From assembly GCA_035765755.1 (NCBI GenBank), contig DASTWW010000104.1, positions 1 through 14,532 of the forward strand: a stretch of DNA of 14,532 nucleotides, read 5' to 3'. Of this stretch, positions 6,408-13,636 are shown in pieces; the first letter of the stretch is position 1, and every line of letters begins with the position of its first letter. The position numbers and the translations under genes were made by a program. This DNA comes from DASSKA01 sp035765755. GTDB lineage: Bacteria; Actinomycetota; Actinomycetes; Propionibacteriales; Nocardioidaceae. The notes beneath the pieces are model-generated. The model saw nothing but the letters and a program-made list of their open reading frames with translations. It did not search any database and was not told the origin of the DNA.

Positions 6408-7289
6408 ATGGATCCCGTCCAGTCCGCAGCCGACCTCGCCGACCGGCTGGGCAAGACCGGCTATCTGTGCGACGAGGCGCTCGCCACCATCGGGTTCCTC
6501 GCGCTGCGCATGCAACGGCCGCTGCTGCTCGAGGGTGAGCCGGGCACCGGCAAGACGGCGCTCGCCGAGGCCCTCGCCCTCGCCCAGGACGTGCCGCTGA
6601 TCCGGCTGCAGTGCTACGAGGGCATCGACGCCTCGCAGGCGCTCTACGACTGGGATTTCCCGCGCCAGATCCTGCACCTGCGCGCCCTCGAGGCCACCGA
6701 GCACAGCCTGGACGCGGCGGCCGCCGAGCACTCGTTGTTCGACGAGCGCTTCCTGCTCGCCCGGCCGGTGCTGCGTGCCCTGCAGGAGAGCCCGGCGGTG
6801 CTGCTGGTCGACGAGATCGACCGTGCCGACGACGAGTTCGAGGCGTTCCTGCTCGAGGTGCTGTCCACCTACCAGGTCACCATCCCCGAGCTCGGGACCG
6901 TGTCGGCACAGCAGCCTCCCTTCGTCGTACTCACCTCCAACCGCACCCGGGAGATTCACGACGCGCTGAAGCGCCGCTGCCTCTACCACTGGATCGAGCA
7001 CCCGGACCTGCGCCGCGAGGTGGAGATCGTGCGCGTCCGCGCGCCGGAGGTGTCCGAGGCGCTGGCCCAGCAGGTGGTCGCCGTGGTGCAGCAGCTGCGC
7101 AACGGCGTGGACCTGCTCAAGCCGCCCGGGGTCGCCGAGACGCTGGACTGGGCGCGGGCCCTCGAGGAGCTCGGGGTCCGGCAGCTCGACCTGGAGGTGG
7201 CCGCGGCCACCCTGGGCACCATCGTGAAGTACCGCGAGGACGCCGAGCGGGTCCGCAAGGCGCTGGACAGGATGCTGGCACCGGCATGA
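6408..7289 (+). CDS. coxD: MoxR-family AAA+ ATPase, CoxD-like
   Basis: This 293-aa cytoplasmic AAA+ protein has Walker A GEPGTGKT (43-50), Walker B VLLVDEID (131-138), a sensor-1 region TSNRTREIHDALKRRC (176-191) that includes the arginine-finger candidates R189/R190, and a C-terminal lid helix bundle. MoxR ATPases work with VWA-domain partners as metalloenzyme chaperones. In Oligotropha carboxidovorans CoxD is needed for maturation (sulfuration) of the Mo site of CO dehydrogenase. Here the VWA partner gene overlaps its stop by 4 nt (ATGA), which supports a CoxD/CoxE pair. It probably has its own leaderless promoter, so the maturation block may be transcribed apart from gntR-mocA. Family assignment is firm; the CoxD role is by context. 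Confidence 0.92.
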   Translation: MDPVQSAADLADRLGKTGYLCDEALATIGFLALRMQRPLLLEGEPGTGKTALAEALALAQDVPLIRLQCYEGIDASQALYDWDFPRQILHLRALEATEHSLDAAAAEHSLFDERFLLARPVLRALQESPAVLLVDEIDRADDEFEAFLLEVLSTYQVTIPELGTVSAQQPPFVVLTSNRTREIHDALKRRCLYHWIEHPDLRREVEIVRVRAPEVSEALAQQVVAVVQQLRNGVDLLKPPGVAETLDWARALEELGVRQLDLEVAAATLGTIVKYREDAERVRKALDRMLAPA

Positions 7290-8410
7290 CGCCCGCGGCC
7301 GCTGCGGTGGCGAGACCGACCCATGCGCCGGACGAGGTGCTGCTCGGCTTCACCCGCGCGCTGCGCGCCGCCGGGCTGCGGGTCACCCAGGACCGCGCGC
7401 AGGCCTACCTGGAGGCGGTCTCCGTGGTGGGGATCGGCGACCGGAGGGCGACGTACTGGGCCGGGCGGACCACGCTGTGCTCGGGACCGGACGACCTGGA
7501 CCGTTACGACCAGGTCTTCGAGTCCTGGTTCCTGTCCCGCGGCCCGGTGCCGGTCGGACCCCCGCAGGAGACGCGCACCGTCACCACCGCTGAGCTGACC
7601 GAGGACGGCCCGCCCGGCGAGGGCGAGGGCGAGGAGTCATTGCACGCGGTCGCCAGCAGCACCGAGGTGCTCCGGCACCGCGACATCGCCGACCTCGACC
7701 CGGCCGAGAAGTCAAGGCTGGCCGGGCTGTTCGCCACCCTGCAGCCGCGCGCCCCGCACCGTCCCGCCACCCGCCGCACCCCGTGGCGGCGCGGCGAGGT
7801 GGACGCGCACCGCACCCTGCGCCGCACGCTGTCGCGGATGGGCGAGCCGGCCGAGATCGCCTGGCGGCGCCGCGGCACCCGGCCGCGCCGGGTGGTGCTG
7901 CTGGTCGACGTGTCCGGGTCGATGAGCGCGTACGCCGACGCGCTGCTCCGGCTCGCGCACCGGTTCGCCACGGCCGCCGGGAACGTCGAGGTGTTCACCA
8001 TCGGCACCCGGCTCACGCACATCACCCGGGCGATGCGCCAGCGCGACCCGGACCGGGCCATCGTGGCCGCCGGCGAGACCGTCCCGGACTGGTCGGGCGG
8101 CACCCGGCTCGGCGAGGCGCTGAAGAGCTTCCTGGACCGGTGGGGGCAGCGCGGGATGGCCCGCGGCGCGGTGGTCGTGGTGTTCAGCGACGGCTGGGAG
8201 CGCGGCGACGCGGCGCTGCTCGGTGAGCAGATGCAGCGGCTGCACCGGCTCGCGCACCGGGTGGTGTGGGTGAACCCGCACCGCGGCAAGGCCGGGTACC
8301 AGCCGGTGCAGCAGGGAATCGTGGCCGCCCTTCCCTACGTTGACCGGTTCGTGGCGGGACATTCGCTGCAGACGTTCGCGGAGTTGATCGAGGTGGTCGC
8401 ACATGCGTGA
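7286..8410 (+). CDS. coxE: VWA-domain protein, CoxE-like partner of the MoxR ATPase
   Basis: This 374-aa protein has a mostly helical N-terminal region (about 15-150) with an acidic, Gly/Glu-rich linker (about 106-118). A basic segment (about 159-202) precedes a C-terminal von Willebrand A domain (about 203-370). The metal-ion-dependent adhesion site is intact: DVSGSM (D208, S210, S212), threonine T273 in SGGTRLGEAL, and the aspartate of FSDGWERG (D302). CoxE-family proteins act with the CoxD ATPase to mature molybdenum hydroxylases. There is no signal peptide or membrane segment, so it should be cytoplasmic. It starts 4 nt inside the coxD-like gene and its stop lies 8 nt inside the XdhC gene, so the three are almost certainly co-translated. 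Confidence 0.9.
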   Translation: MTPAAAAVARPTHAPDEVLLGFTRALRAAGLRVTQDRAQAYLEAVSVVGIGDRRATYWAGRTTLCSGPDDLDRYDQVFESWFLSRGPVPVGPPQETRTVTTAELTEDGPPGEGEGEESLHAVASSTEVLRHRDIADLDPAEKSRLAGLFATLQPRAPHRPATRRTPWRRGEVDAHRTLRRTLSRMGEPAEIAWRRRGTRPRRVVLLVDVSGSMSAYADALLRLAHRFATAAGNVEVFTIGTRLTHITRAMRQRDPDRAIVAAGETVPDWSGGTRLGEALKSFLDRWGQRGMARGAVVVVFSDGWERGDAALLGEQMQRLHRLAHRVVWVNPHRGKAGYQPVQQGIVAALPYVDRFVAGHSLQTFAELIEVVAHA

Positions 8411-9566
8411 GGTGTTGCCGGAGCTGCTCGGCTGGTGGCAGGCCGGGGAGAGCATCGGGGTCGGCACGGTGGTGGCCACGTTCAAGTCCGCACCCCGCCC
8501 CCCGGGCGCCTCGATGCTGGTCGGCCCGGGCGGCACTGCGGTCGGGTCGGTGTCCGGCGGCTGCGTCGAGGGCGCGGTCTACGAGCTGGCCGAGCAGGTG
8601 CTCGCGTCCGGAGAGCCGGTGCTGACCAGGTACGGCGTCAGCGACGACGACGCGTTCGCGGTCGGGCTGACCTGCGGCGGGATCCTGGACGTGTACGTCG
8701 AGAAGGTCGACCAGCACACCTTCCCCGAGCTCGGGGCGATCGCCGAGGACATCGCCGCCGACCGGCCGGTGGCCGTGGCGACCGTCGTGGAACACCCGGA
8801 CCCGGCCTGGGTGGGTCGGCGGCTCGTCGTACACCCCGAGGGCGGCGACGGCCACCGGGACGTCTCCGGCGACCTCGGCAGCGAGCGCGCCAACGCCGCC
8901 GTCGCCGACGACGCGCTCGGGCTGCTGGCCACCGGGCACAGCGGCACCCTCGGCTACGGGCCTGACGGCGAGCGCCGCGGCGAGGGCATGCGGGTGTTCG
9001 TGTGGGCGTTCGCGCCGGCGCCGCGGATGCTGGTGTTCGGGGCGATCGACTTCGCCGCCGCGGTGGCCCGCATCGGCGACTTCCTCGGCTACCACGTGAC
9101 CGTCTGCGACGCCCGCCCGGTGTTCGCCACCAACTCGCGCTTCCCGTCCGCTGACGAGGTGGTCGTCGAGTGGCCGCACAGGTACCTCAAGCGCGAGGCC
9201 GAGGCCGGCCGCATCGACGGCCGCACCGTGCTCGCCGTGCTCACCCACGACCCGAAGTTCGACGTGCCGCTGCTCGAGGTGGCGCTGCGGCTGCCGGAGG
9301 TGGGGTACGTCGGAGCGATGGGCTCGCGGCGAACCCATGACGACCGGCTGACCCGGCTCCGCGAGGCCGGCCTGACCGAGGACGAGCTGGCCCGGCTGGC
9401 CTCGCCGATCGGCCTGGACCTCGGCGCGCGCACCCCGGAGGAGACCGCGGTCAGCATCGCGGCCGAGATCATCGCGCTGCGCTGGGGCGGCGGCGGGGAA
9501 CGGCTCGGCGAGCTCGGCGGCAGGATCCACCACAGCCAGCCGATCGGAAGCCAGCCGGTCGGATGA
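8403..9566 (+). CDS. xdhC: XdhC/CoxF-family molybdenum-enzyme maturation protein
   Basis: This 387-aa protein has the two-domain layout of XdhC/CoxF proteins, which bind molybdenum cofactor, help its sulfuration and deliver it to hydroxylases. The N-terminal XdhC/CoxI domain carries SVSGGCVEGAV (49-59) and GLTCGG (88-93) with the family's conserved cysteines C54 and C91. The C-terminal Rossmann-type domain (about 205-350) has FGAIDFAAAVARIG (212-225), THDPKFDVPLL (281-291), VGAMGSRRTH (303-312) and IGLDLGARTPEE (336-347). Where many homologues read G-x-G-x-D/H after the first strand, this one reads GAID. The ATG lies within the VWA gene (8-nt overlap), with a modest GAGG at 8390-8393. The extreme C-terminus is a small tandem repeat (SQPIG SQPVG). 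CoxF is the alternative name by cluster analogy. Confidence 0.92.
   Translation: MREVLPELLGWWQAGESIGVGTVVATFKSAPRPPGASMLVGPGGTAVGSVSGGCVEGAVYELAEQVLASGEPVLTRYGVSDDDAFAVGLTCGGILDVYVEKVDQHTFPELGAIAEDIAADRPVAVATVVEHPDPAWVGRRLVVHPEGGDGHRDVSGDLGSERANAAVADDALGLLATGHSGTLGYGPDGERRGEGMRVFVWAFAPAPRMLVFGAIDFAAAVARIGDFLGYHVTVCDARPVFATNSRFPSADEVVVEWPHRYLKREAEAGRIDGRTVLAVLTHDPKFDVPLLEVALRLPEVGYVGAMGSRRTHDDRLTRLREAGLTEDELARLASPIGLDLGARTPEETAVSIAAEIIALRWGGGGERLGELGGRIHHSQPIGSQPVG
9534..9563 (+). repeat. 15-nt tandem duplication at the 3' end of xdhC
   Basis: Two 15-nt units, 9534-9548 (AGCCAGCCGATCGGA) and 9549-9563 (AGCCAGCCGGTCGGA), differ at one base and end exactly at the stop codon. They encode SQPIG-SQPVG with the flanking reading frame kept. 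This looks like a recent in-frame slippage duplication of the C-terminus. Confidence 0.8.
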
Positions 9567-9591
9567 GCCGCCGCCTGCGCGGACCCGCCCG

Positions 9592-10563
9592 GTGAGGGCG
9601 GCGTACGTCGAGGAGCTCGGCCCGGCCGACACGATCCGGGTCGGCGAGCTGCCCGACCCGGTGCCCGGGCCGACCGACGTGCTGGTCGCGGTGCAGACCG
9701 TGGCGGTCAACCCGGTGGACGCACTAGTGCGCTCCGGCCGCTACCGGACCCCGGTCCCGTTCCCGTTCGTCGTCGGCCGGGACCTGGTCGGCACGGTCGC
9801 CGCGGTCGGCTCGGAGGCGGTGCCGTTCGCGGTCGGCGACCGGGTGTGGTGCAACAGCCTGGGCCACGAAGGACGCCAGGGCTCGTTCGCCGAGCTCGCC
9901 GTGGTGCCCGCCGACCGGCTGTACCCGCTGCCCGACGGGGTGGACCCCGGGCTGGCCGTCGCGGTCGCGCACCCGGCCGGCACGGCGTACCTCGGCTGGT
10001 TCGTGCACACCGGGCTCCGCGCCGGGCAGACCGTGCTCGTGGGCGGGGCCGCCGGCAACGTGGGCACCGCGGCGGTGCAGCTGGCCGCCGCGGCCGGCGC
10101 TCGGGTGATCGCCACTGCCCGGCCCGAGGACCACGACCGGTGCAAGGCCGCCGGCGCGGAGGCGGTGCTGGACTACCGCGACCCCGCGCTGGCCAACCAC
10201 GTCCTCGAGGCGGCGCCCGACGGCGTGCACATCGCCTGGGACACCTCCGGGCACAACGACCTCGACCTCGCGGCCCGGGTCTGCCGGCCCGGCGCGCGGG
10301 TGCTGCTCACCGCGGCCCGGTCGCCCGTGAGGGAGGCGCCGCTCGCCGCGCTCTACACCCGCGACATCACCCTGGCCGGGTTCGTGATCAGCCGGGCCAC
10401 GGCCCCCCAGCTGGCCGGGGCCGCCGCGCTGGTCAACGACCTGCTGCGCCGCGGCCTGCTCACGGCGCGGATCGCCGACGAGCTTCCGCTCGCGCAGACC
10501 GCCGAGACGCACCGCCGGATCGAGCAGCGCGGGGTGCGCGGCCGGCTGCTGCTGCACGTGTAG
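9592..10563 (+). CDS. Zinc-free MDR-family NAD(P)H:quinone oxidoreductase-like protein
   Basis: This 323-aa cytoplasmic medium-chain dehydrogenase/reductase has an N-terminal catalytic GroES-like domain (about 1-125; NPVDALVRSGRY at 40-51, VGRDLVGTV at 61-69, GDRVW at 82-86). The NAD(P)H-binding Rossmann domain carries GGAAGNVGTAAVQLA (151-165). The four-cysteine structural zinc lobe and catalytic zinc ligands of alcohol dehydrogenases are missing, as in quinone oxidoreductase (QOR/zeta-crystallin). The substrate could be a quinone, an enone or another activated double bond. The start is the GTG at 9592-9594, 25 nt after the xdhC stop, with no clear Shine-Dalgarno. It lies between the maturation genes and the enzyme subunits in the same orientation, where classical cox clusters have no such gene, suggesting a role in the same pathway. 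Confidence 0.88.
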   Translation: MRAAYVEELGPADTIRVGELPDPVPGPTDVLVAVQTVAVNPVDALVRSGRYRTPVPFPFVVGRDLVGTVAAVGSEAVPFAVGDRVWCNSLGHEGRQGSFAELAVVPADRLYPLPDGVDPGLAVAVAHPAGTAYLGWFVHTGLRAGQTVLVGGAAGNVGTAAVQLAAAAGARVIATARPEDHDRCKAAGAEAVLDYRDPALANHVLEAAPDGVHIAWDTSGHNDLDLAARVCRPGARVLLTAARSPVREAPLAALYTRDITLAGFVISRATAPQLAGAAALVNDLLRRGLLTARIADELPLAQTAETHRRIEQRGVRGRLLLHV

Positions 10564-10679
10564 CCCCGCTCGCCGCAGCACGCGGCCCGCTCGTCCGCCG
10601 GAAATGGGCCGACCCTTGCCAGCCGTGGGCAAACCGACAACGATCACACTCAGGTTGTCGTCGAGCCCAGGAGCGTGCC
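10564..10679 (+). promoter_or_regulatory. Promoter/operator region before coxS, with inverted repeat
   Basis: This 116-nt gap contains a perfect 7-bp inverted repeat, CGACAAC (10635-10641) and GTTGTCG (10654-10660), with a 12-nt spacer. A possible -35 TTGCCA (10616-10621) and a weak -10 AACGAT (10639-10644) are separated by 17 nt, so the repeat would overlap the -10 and the transcription start, a usual place for a repressor. A good ribosome-binding site AGGAG (10669-10673) lies 6 nt before the coxS ATG. A 6-bp stem (10583-10588 with 10606-10611) near the upstream gene is too weak to call a terminator. Confidence 0.45.
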
Positions 10680-11180
10680 ATGACCCGAATCAACGTCACG
10701 GTCGACGGTGCCAGCTACTCCGACGAGGTCGAGCCTCGGATGCTGCTGGTCCACTACCTCCGAGAACGGCTCGGCAAGGTGGGCACCGTGGTCGGTTGCG
10801 ACACCAGCAACTGCGGTGCCTGCACCGTCCACCTCGACGGCCGCAGCGTGAAGTCCTGCAACGTGCTCGCGGTGCAGGCCGACGGTCACGAGGTGACCAC
10901 CATCGAGGGGCTGGCCACCGACGGTGAGCTTCACCCGATGCAGAGGGCCTTCCACGAGCAGCACGCGCTGCAGTGCGGGTTCTGCACCCCCGGCATGATC
11001 ATGCAGGCCATCGACCTGCTCAACGACAACGCGAAGCCCAGCGAGGAGCAGATCCGCGAGGGGCTGGAGGGCAACCTGTGCCGGTGCACCGGCTACCACA
11101 ACATCGTGCGCGCGGTGCAGGCCGCGTCCGGGCAGCAGCCGGCCGAGATGTCCGGTACGACGGAGGGGGCGGCGTCATGA
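10680..11180 (+). CDS. coxS: Small [2Fe-2S] subunit of a CO-dehydrogenase-family molybdenum hydroxylase
   Basis: This 166-aa iron-sulfur subunit passes electrons from the Mo site of the large subunit to FAD in the medium subunit. Eight cysteines in the two canonical clusters are present. The N-terminal plant-ferredoxin-like cluster uses C40, C45, C48 and C60 (GCDTSNCGACTVHLDG). The helical C-terminal cluster uses C99, C102, C134 and C136 (QCGFCTPG and NLCRCTGY). The length is, from memory, the same as that of Oligotropha CoxS. The start ATG has AGGAG 6 nt upstream. The stop overlaps the coxL start (ATGA). The symbol is used by family; a nicotinate- or aldehyde-type substrate rather than CO is possible because the large subunit is form II. 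Confidence 0.95.
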   Translation: MTRINVTVDGASYSDEVEPRMLLVHYLRERLGKVGTVVGCDTSNCGACTVHLDGRSVKSCNVLAVQADGHEVTTIEGLATDGELHPMQRAFHEQHALQCGFCTPGMIMQAIDLLNDNAKPSEEQIREGLEGNLCRCTGYHNIVRAVQAASGQQPAEMSGTTEGAAS

Positions 11181-13636
11181 CCACCATGGAGGAGCGGCCC
11201 ACCAGGGAGGTCGGTTCCGCCCGGCTCCGCAAGGAGGACGACCGGCTGATCACCGGCCGGACGCGGTGGACCGACAACGTCGTGCTCCCCGGCATGTTGC
11301 ACGTCGCGATGGTGCGCAGCCCGTTCGCACACGCGCGGATCACCTCGATCGACACCTCCGCCGCCAAGGCCGCCCCGAACGTGGTCGCGGTGATCACCGG
11401 CGCGGACATCGCCGAGGAGCAGGGCGGACTGCCCAACGCCTGGATGACCACCCCCGACCAGGTCGCGCCGGCCCACCCGGCGATGGCCGTGGACCGGGTC
11501 GCGTTCGCCGGCGAGATCGTCGCGATGGTGATCGCCCGGTCGGCCGCCGAGGCCCGGGACGCCGTCGAGCTGGTCGACGTGGAGTACGACGAGCTGCCCG
11601 CGGTGCTCGACCTCAAGCAGGCCGACAAGGGAGACGTGCTGGCGCATCCCGACCTGGGCACCAACTTGTCCGCGCACTACGTGCTCGACTCCGAGCAGGA
11701 GGGCACCGGCGGGTCGGTCGAGCAGGCCATCGAGGAGGCCCGCACCAGTGGCGTGCTGATCGAGCGCGAGTACCGCCAGCAGCGGCTGATCCCGGCGTTC
11801 ATGGAGCCCCGCTCGGTGGCCGTGGACCCGACGGCTGAGCAGCTCACGGTGTGGAGCGCCACCCAGGTGCCGCACTTCGTGCGAGTGTTCATCGCGCTGG
11901 TGCTCGGTGTCCCGGAGAGCAAGGTCCGGGTGATCGCCCCGGACGTCGGCGGAGGCTTCGGGGGCAAGCTGCAGTTCACTCCGGAGGAGGCCCTGACGGT
12001 CATCGCCGCCCGTCGTACCGGAAAGCCCTGCAAGTGGACCGAGACCCGCTCGGAGTCGCTGATGTCGGGCCACCACGGCCGCGACCAGTGGCAGAAGATG
12101 ACCCTGGCGGCGAAGAAGGACGGCACGGTCACCGGGCTGAAGGTGGAGCTGCTGGCCAACATGGGCGCCTACCTCGGCCTGGTCACCTCCTACATCCCGA
12201 TGCTCGGCGCGCGGATGTACAACGCGATCTACAAGTTCCCGGCCTACCGGTTCGAGTGCCGCAACCTGTTCACCAACAGCACCTGGACCGACGCCTACCG
12301 AGGCGCCGGGCGGCCGGAGGCGACGTTCGCGATCGAGCGGATGATGGACGAGCTCGCCGCGGAGCTGAAGGTGGACCCGATCGAGATCCGGGAGCGGAAC
12401 TGGATCAAGCACGAGGAGTTCCCGTTCCACACCGTCTCCGGACTGACCTACGACTCTGGCAACTACGAGGCGGCCACCGACAAGGCCAAGCAGCTGTTCG
12501 GCTACGACGACCTGCGCGCCGAGCAGGCCAAGCGGCGGCAGGCCGGTGACCCGGTGCAGATCGGCATCGGGGTCTCCACGTTCACCGAGATGTGCGGGCT
12601 CGCGCCGTCGCGGTGGCTGGGGGAGCAGGGGTACGTCGGGGGCGGCTGGGAGCACGCCGCGATCCGGATGCTGCCCACCGGCAAGGTCGAGGTGATCACC
12701 GGCACCAGCCCGCACGGGCAGGGGCACGAGACCGCGTGGTCGCAGATCGTCGCCGACCGGCTCGGTGTGCCGTTCGAGGACGTCGAGGTGCTGCACGGGG
12801 ACACCCAGATCGCCGTGCGCGGCCTGGACACCTACGGCTCCCGTTCCCTGGCCGTCGGCGGGATGGCGGTACTGGCCGCCGCGGACAAGGTGGTCGAGAA
12901 GGCCAAGCCGATCGCGGCGCACCTGCTCGAAGCGTCGGTCGACGACTTGGAGTTCACCGACGGGAAGTACGGCGTGCGGGGCACCGACAAGACCATCGGC
13001 CTCGGCGAGGTCGCGTTCGCGGTCTTCCACGCCCACAACATCCCCGAGGGCGTGGAGCCGTCCCTGGACGCCGACGCGACCTTCGACCCCGAGGAGTTCT
13101 CCTACCCGCACGGCACGCACCTGTGCGCCGTCGAGGTCGACACCGAGACCGGTGGGGTGAAGCTGCGGAAGTACGCCTGCGTCGACGACGTCGGCCAGAT
13201 CGTCAACCCGCTGATCGTCGCGGGGCAGGTGCACGGCGGGCTCGTCCAGGGCATCTCCCAGGCGCTGTGGGAGGAGGCCGTGCACGACGAGGCCGGGACG
13301 CTGGTGTCCGCGTCGTTCGTGGACTACCTGCTGCCGACCACCGCCGACACGATCAGCTTCGACATCGACCACACCGTCTCGCCGGCGACCACCAACGCGC
13401 TCGGCGTGAAGGGGGTCGGCGAGGCGGGCACGATCGCGTCGACACCGGCGGTCGTGAACGCAGTGGTCGACGCGCTTCGGCCGATGGGCGTGTCCGACGT
13501 ACGCATGCCGTGCACGCCGGAACGGATCTGGAAGGCGATCCGGGGCGGCGGTGGGACCGAGCCCACCGAGGGGGCGGCGATGCCGCACTTCGACGAGAGT
13601 GACGTGGCGGAGCGCAGCGAAGGAGCAGGCCAGTGA
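11177..13636 (+). CDS. coxL: Large molybdopterin subunit of a form II CO-dehydrogenase-like hydroxylase
   Basis: This 819-aa catalytic subunit belongs to the xanthine dehydrogenase/CoxL superfamily and would hold the Mo-MCD cofactor. Family landmarks are the N-terminal a/b hammerhead domain (about 20-150, RLITGRTRWTDN), VIAPDVGGGFGGK (252-264) and GTSPHGQGHETAW (509-521) around the cofactor. The catalytic glutamate is E749 in GVKGVGEAGT. The active-site loop is AYRGAGR (373-379, bases 12293-12313), diagnostic of form II; form I CO dehydrogenase has AYxCSFR with a copper-binding cysteine. CO oxidation by the Mo-Cu mechanism is therefore unlikely, and the true substrate is unknown. Length fits the family (about 800 aa). 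The ATG at 11177 overlaps the coxS stop and has GGAGGG at 11162-11167. The C-terminal tail after WKAIRGGGG (about 30 residues) is low complexity and acidic. Confidence 0.95.
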   Translation: MTTMEERPTREVGSARLRKEDDRLITGRTRWTDNVVLPGMLHVAMVRSPFAHARITSIDTSAAKAAPNVVAVITGADIAEEQGGLPNAWMTTPDQVAPAHPAMAVDRVAFAGEIVAMVIARSAAEARDAVELVDVEYDELPAVLDLKQADKGDVLAHPDLGTNLSAHYVLDSEQEGTGGSVEQAIEEARTSGVLIEREYRQQRLIPAFMEPRSVAVDPTAEQLTVWSATQVPHFVRVFIALVLGVPESKVRVIAPDVGGGFGGKLQFTPEEALTVIAARRTGKPCKWTETRSESLMSGHHGRDQWQKMTLAAKKDGTVTGLKVELLANMGAYLGLVTSYIPMLGARMYNAIYKFPAYRFECRNLFTNSTWTDAYRGAGRPEATFAIERMMDELAAELKVDPIEIRERNWIKHEEFPFHTVSGLTYDSGNYEAATDKAKQLFGYDDLRAEQAKRRQAGDPVQIGIGVSTFTEMCGLAPSRWLGEQGYVGGGWEHAAIRMLPTGKVEVITGTSPHGQGHETAWSQIVADRLGVPFEDVEVLHGDTQIAVRGLDTYGSRSLAVGGMAVLAAADKVVEKAKPIAAHLLEASVDDLEFTDGKYGVRGTDKTIGLGEVAFAVFHAHNIPEGVEPSLDADATFDPEEFSYPHGTHLCAVEVDTETGGVKLRKYACVDDVGQIVNPLIVAGQVHGGLVQGISQALWEEAVHDEAGTLVSASFVDYLLPTTADTISFDIDHTVSPATTNALGVKGVGEAGTIASTPAVVNAVVDALRPMGVSDVRMPCTPERIWKAIRGGGGTEPTEGAAMPHFDESDVAERSEGAGQ
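13620..13625 (+). promoter_or_regulatory. Ribosome-binding site fixing the GTG start of coxM
   Basis: AAGGAG lies 7 nt before the GTG at 13633-13635 and inside the coxL coding end. It supports the GTG start that overlaps the coxL stop by 4 nt. Confidence 0.7.

Noticed and set aside
10583..10611. CGGCCC/GGGCCG stem after the MDR gene as a terminator
   Set aside because: Only 6 bp with a 17-nt loop and no U-tract; such pairs are expected by chance at this GC content.
13605..13630. GGAGCGCAGCGAAGGAGC-like stretch at the coxL end as another copy of the dispersed repeat seen after groEL
   Set aside because: Similarity is partial, it is coding, and the AAGGAG in it is explained as the coxM ribosome-binding site.
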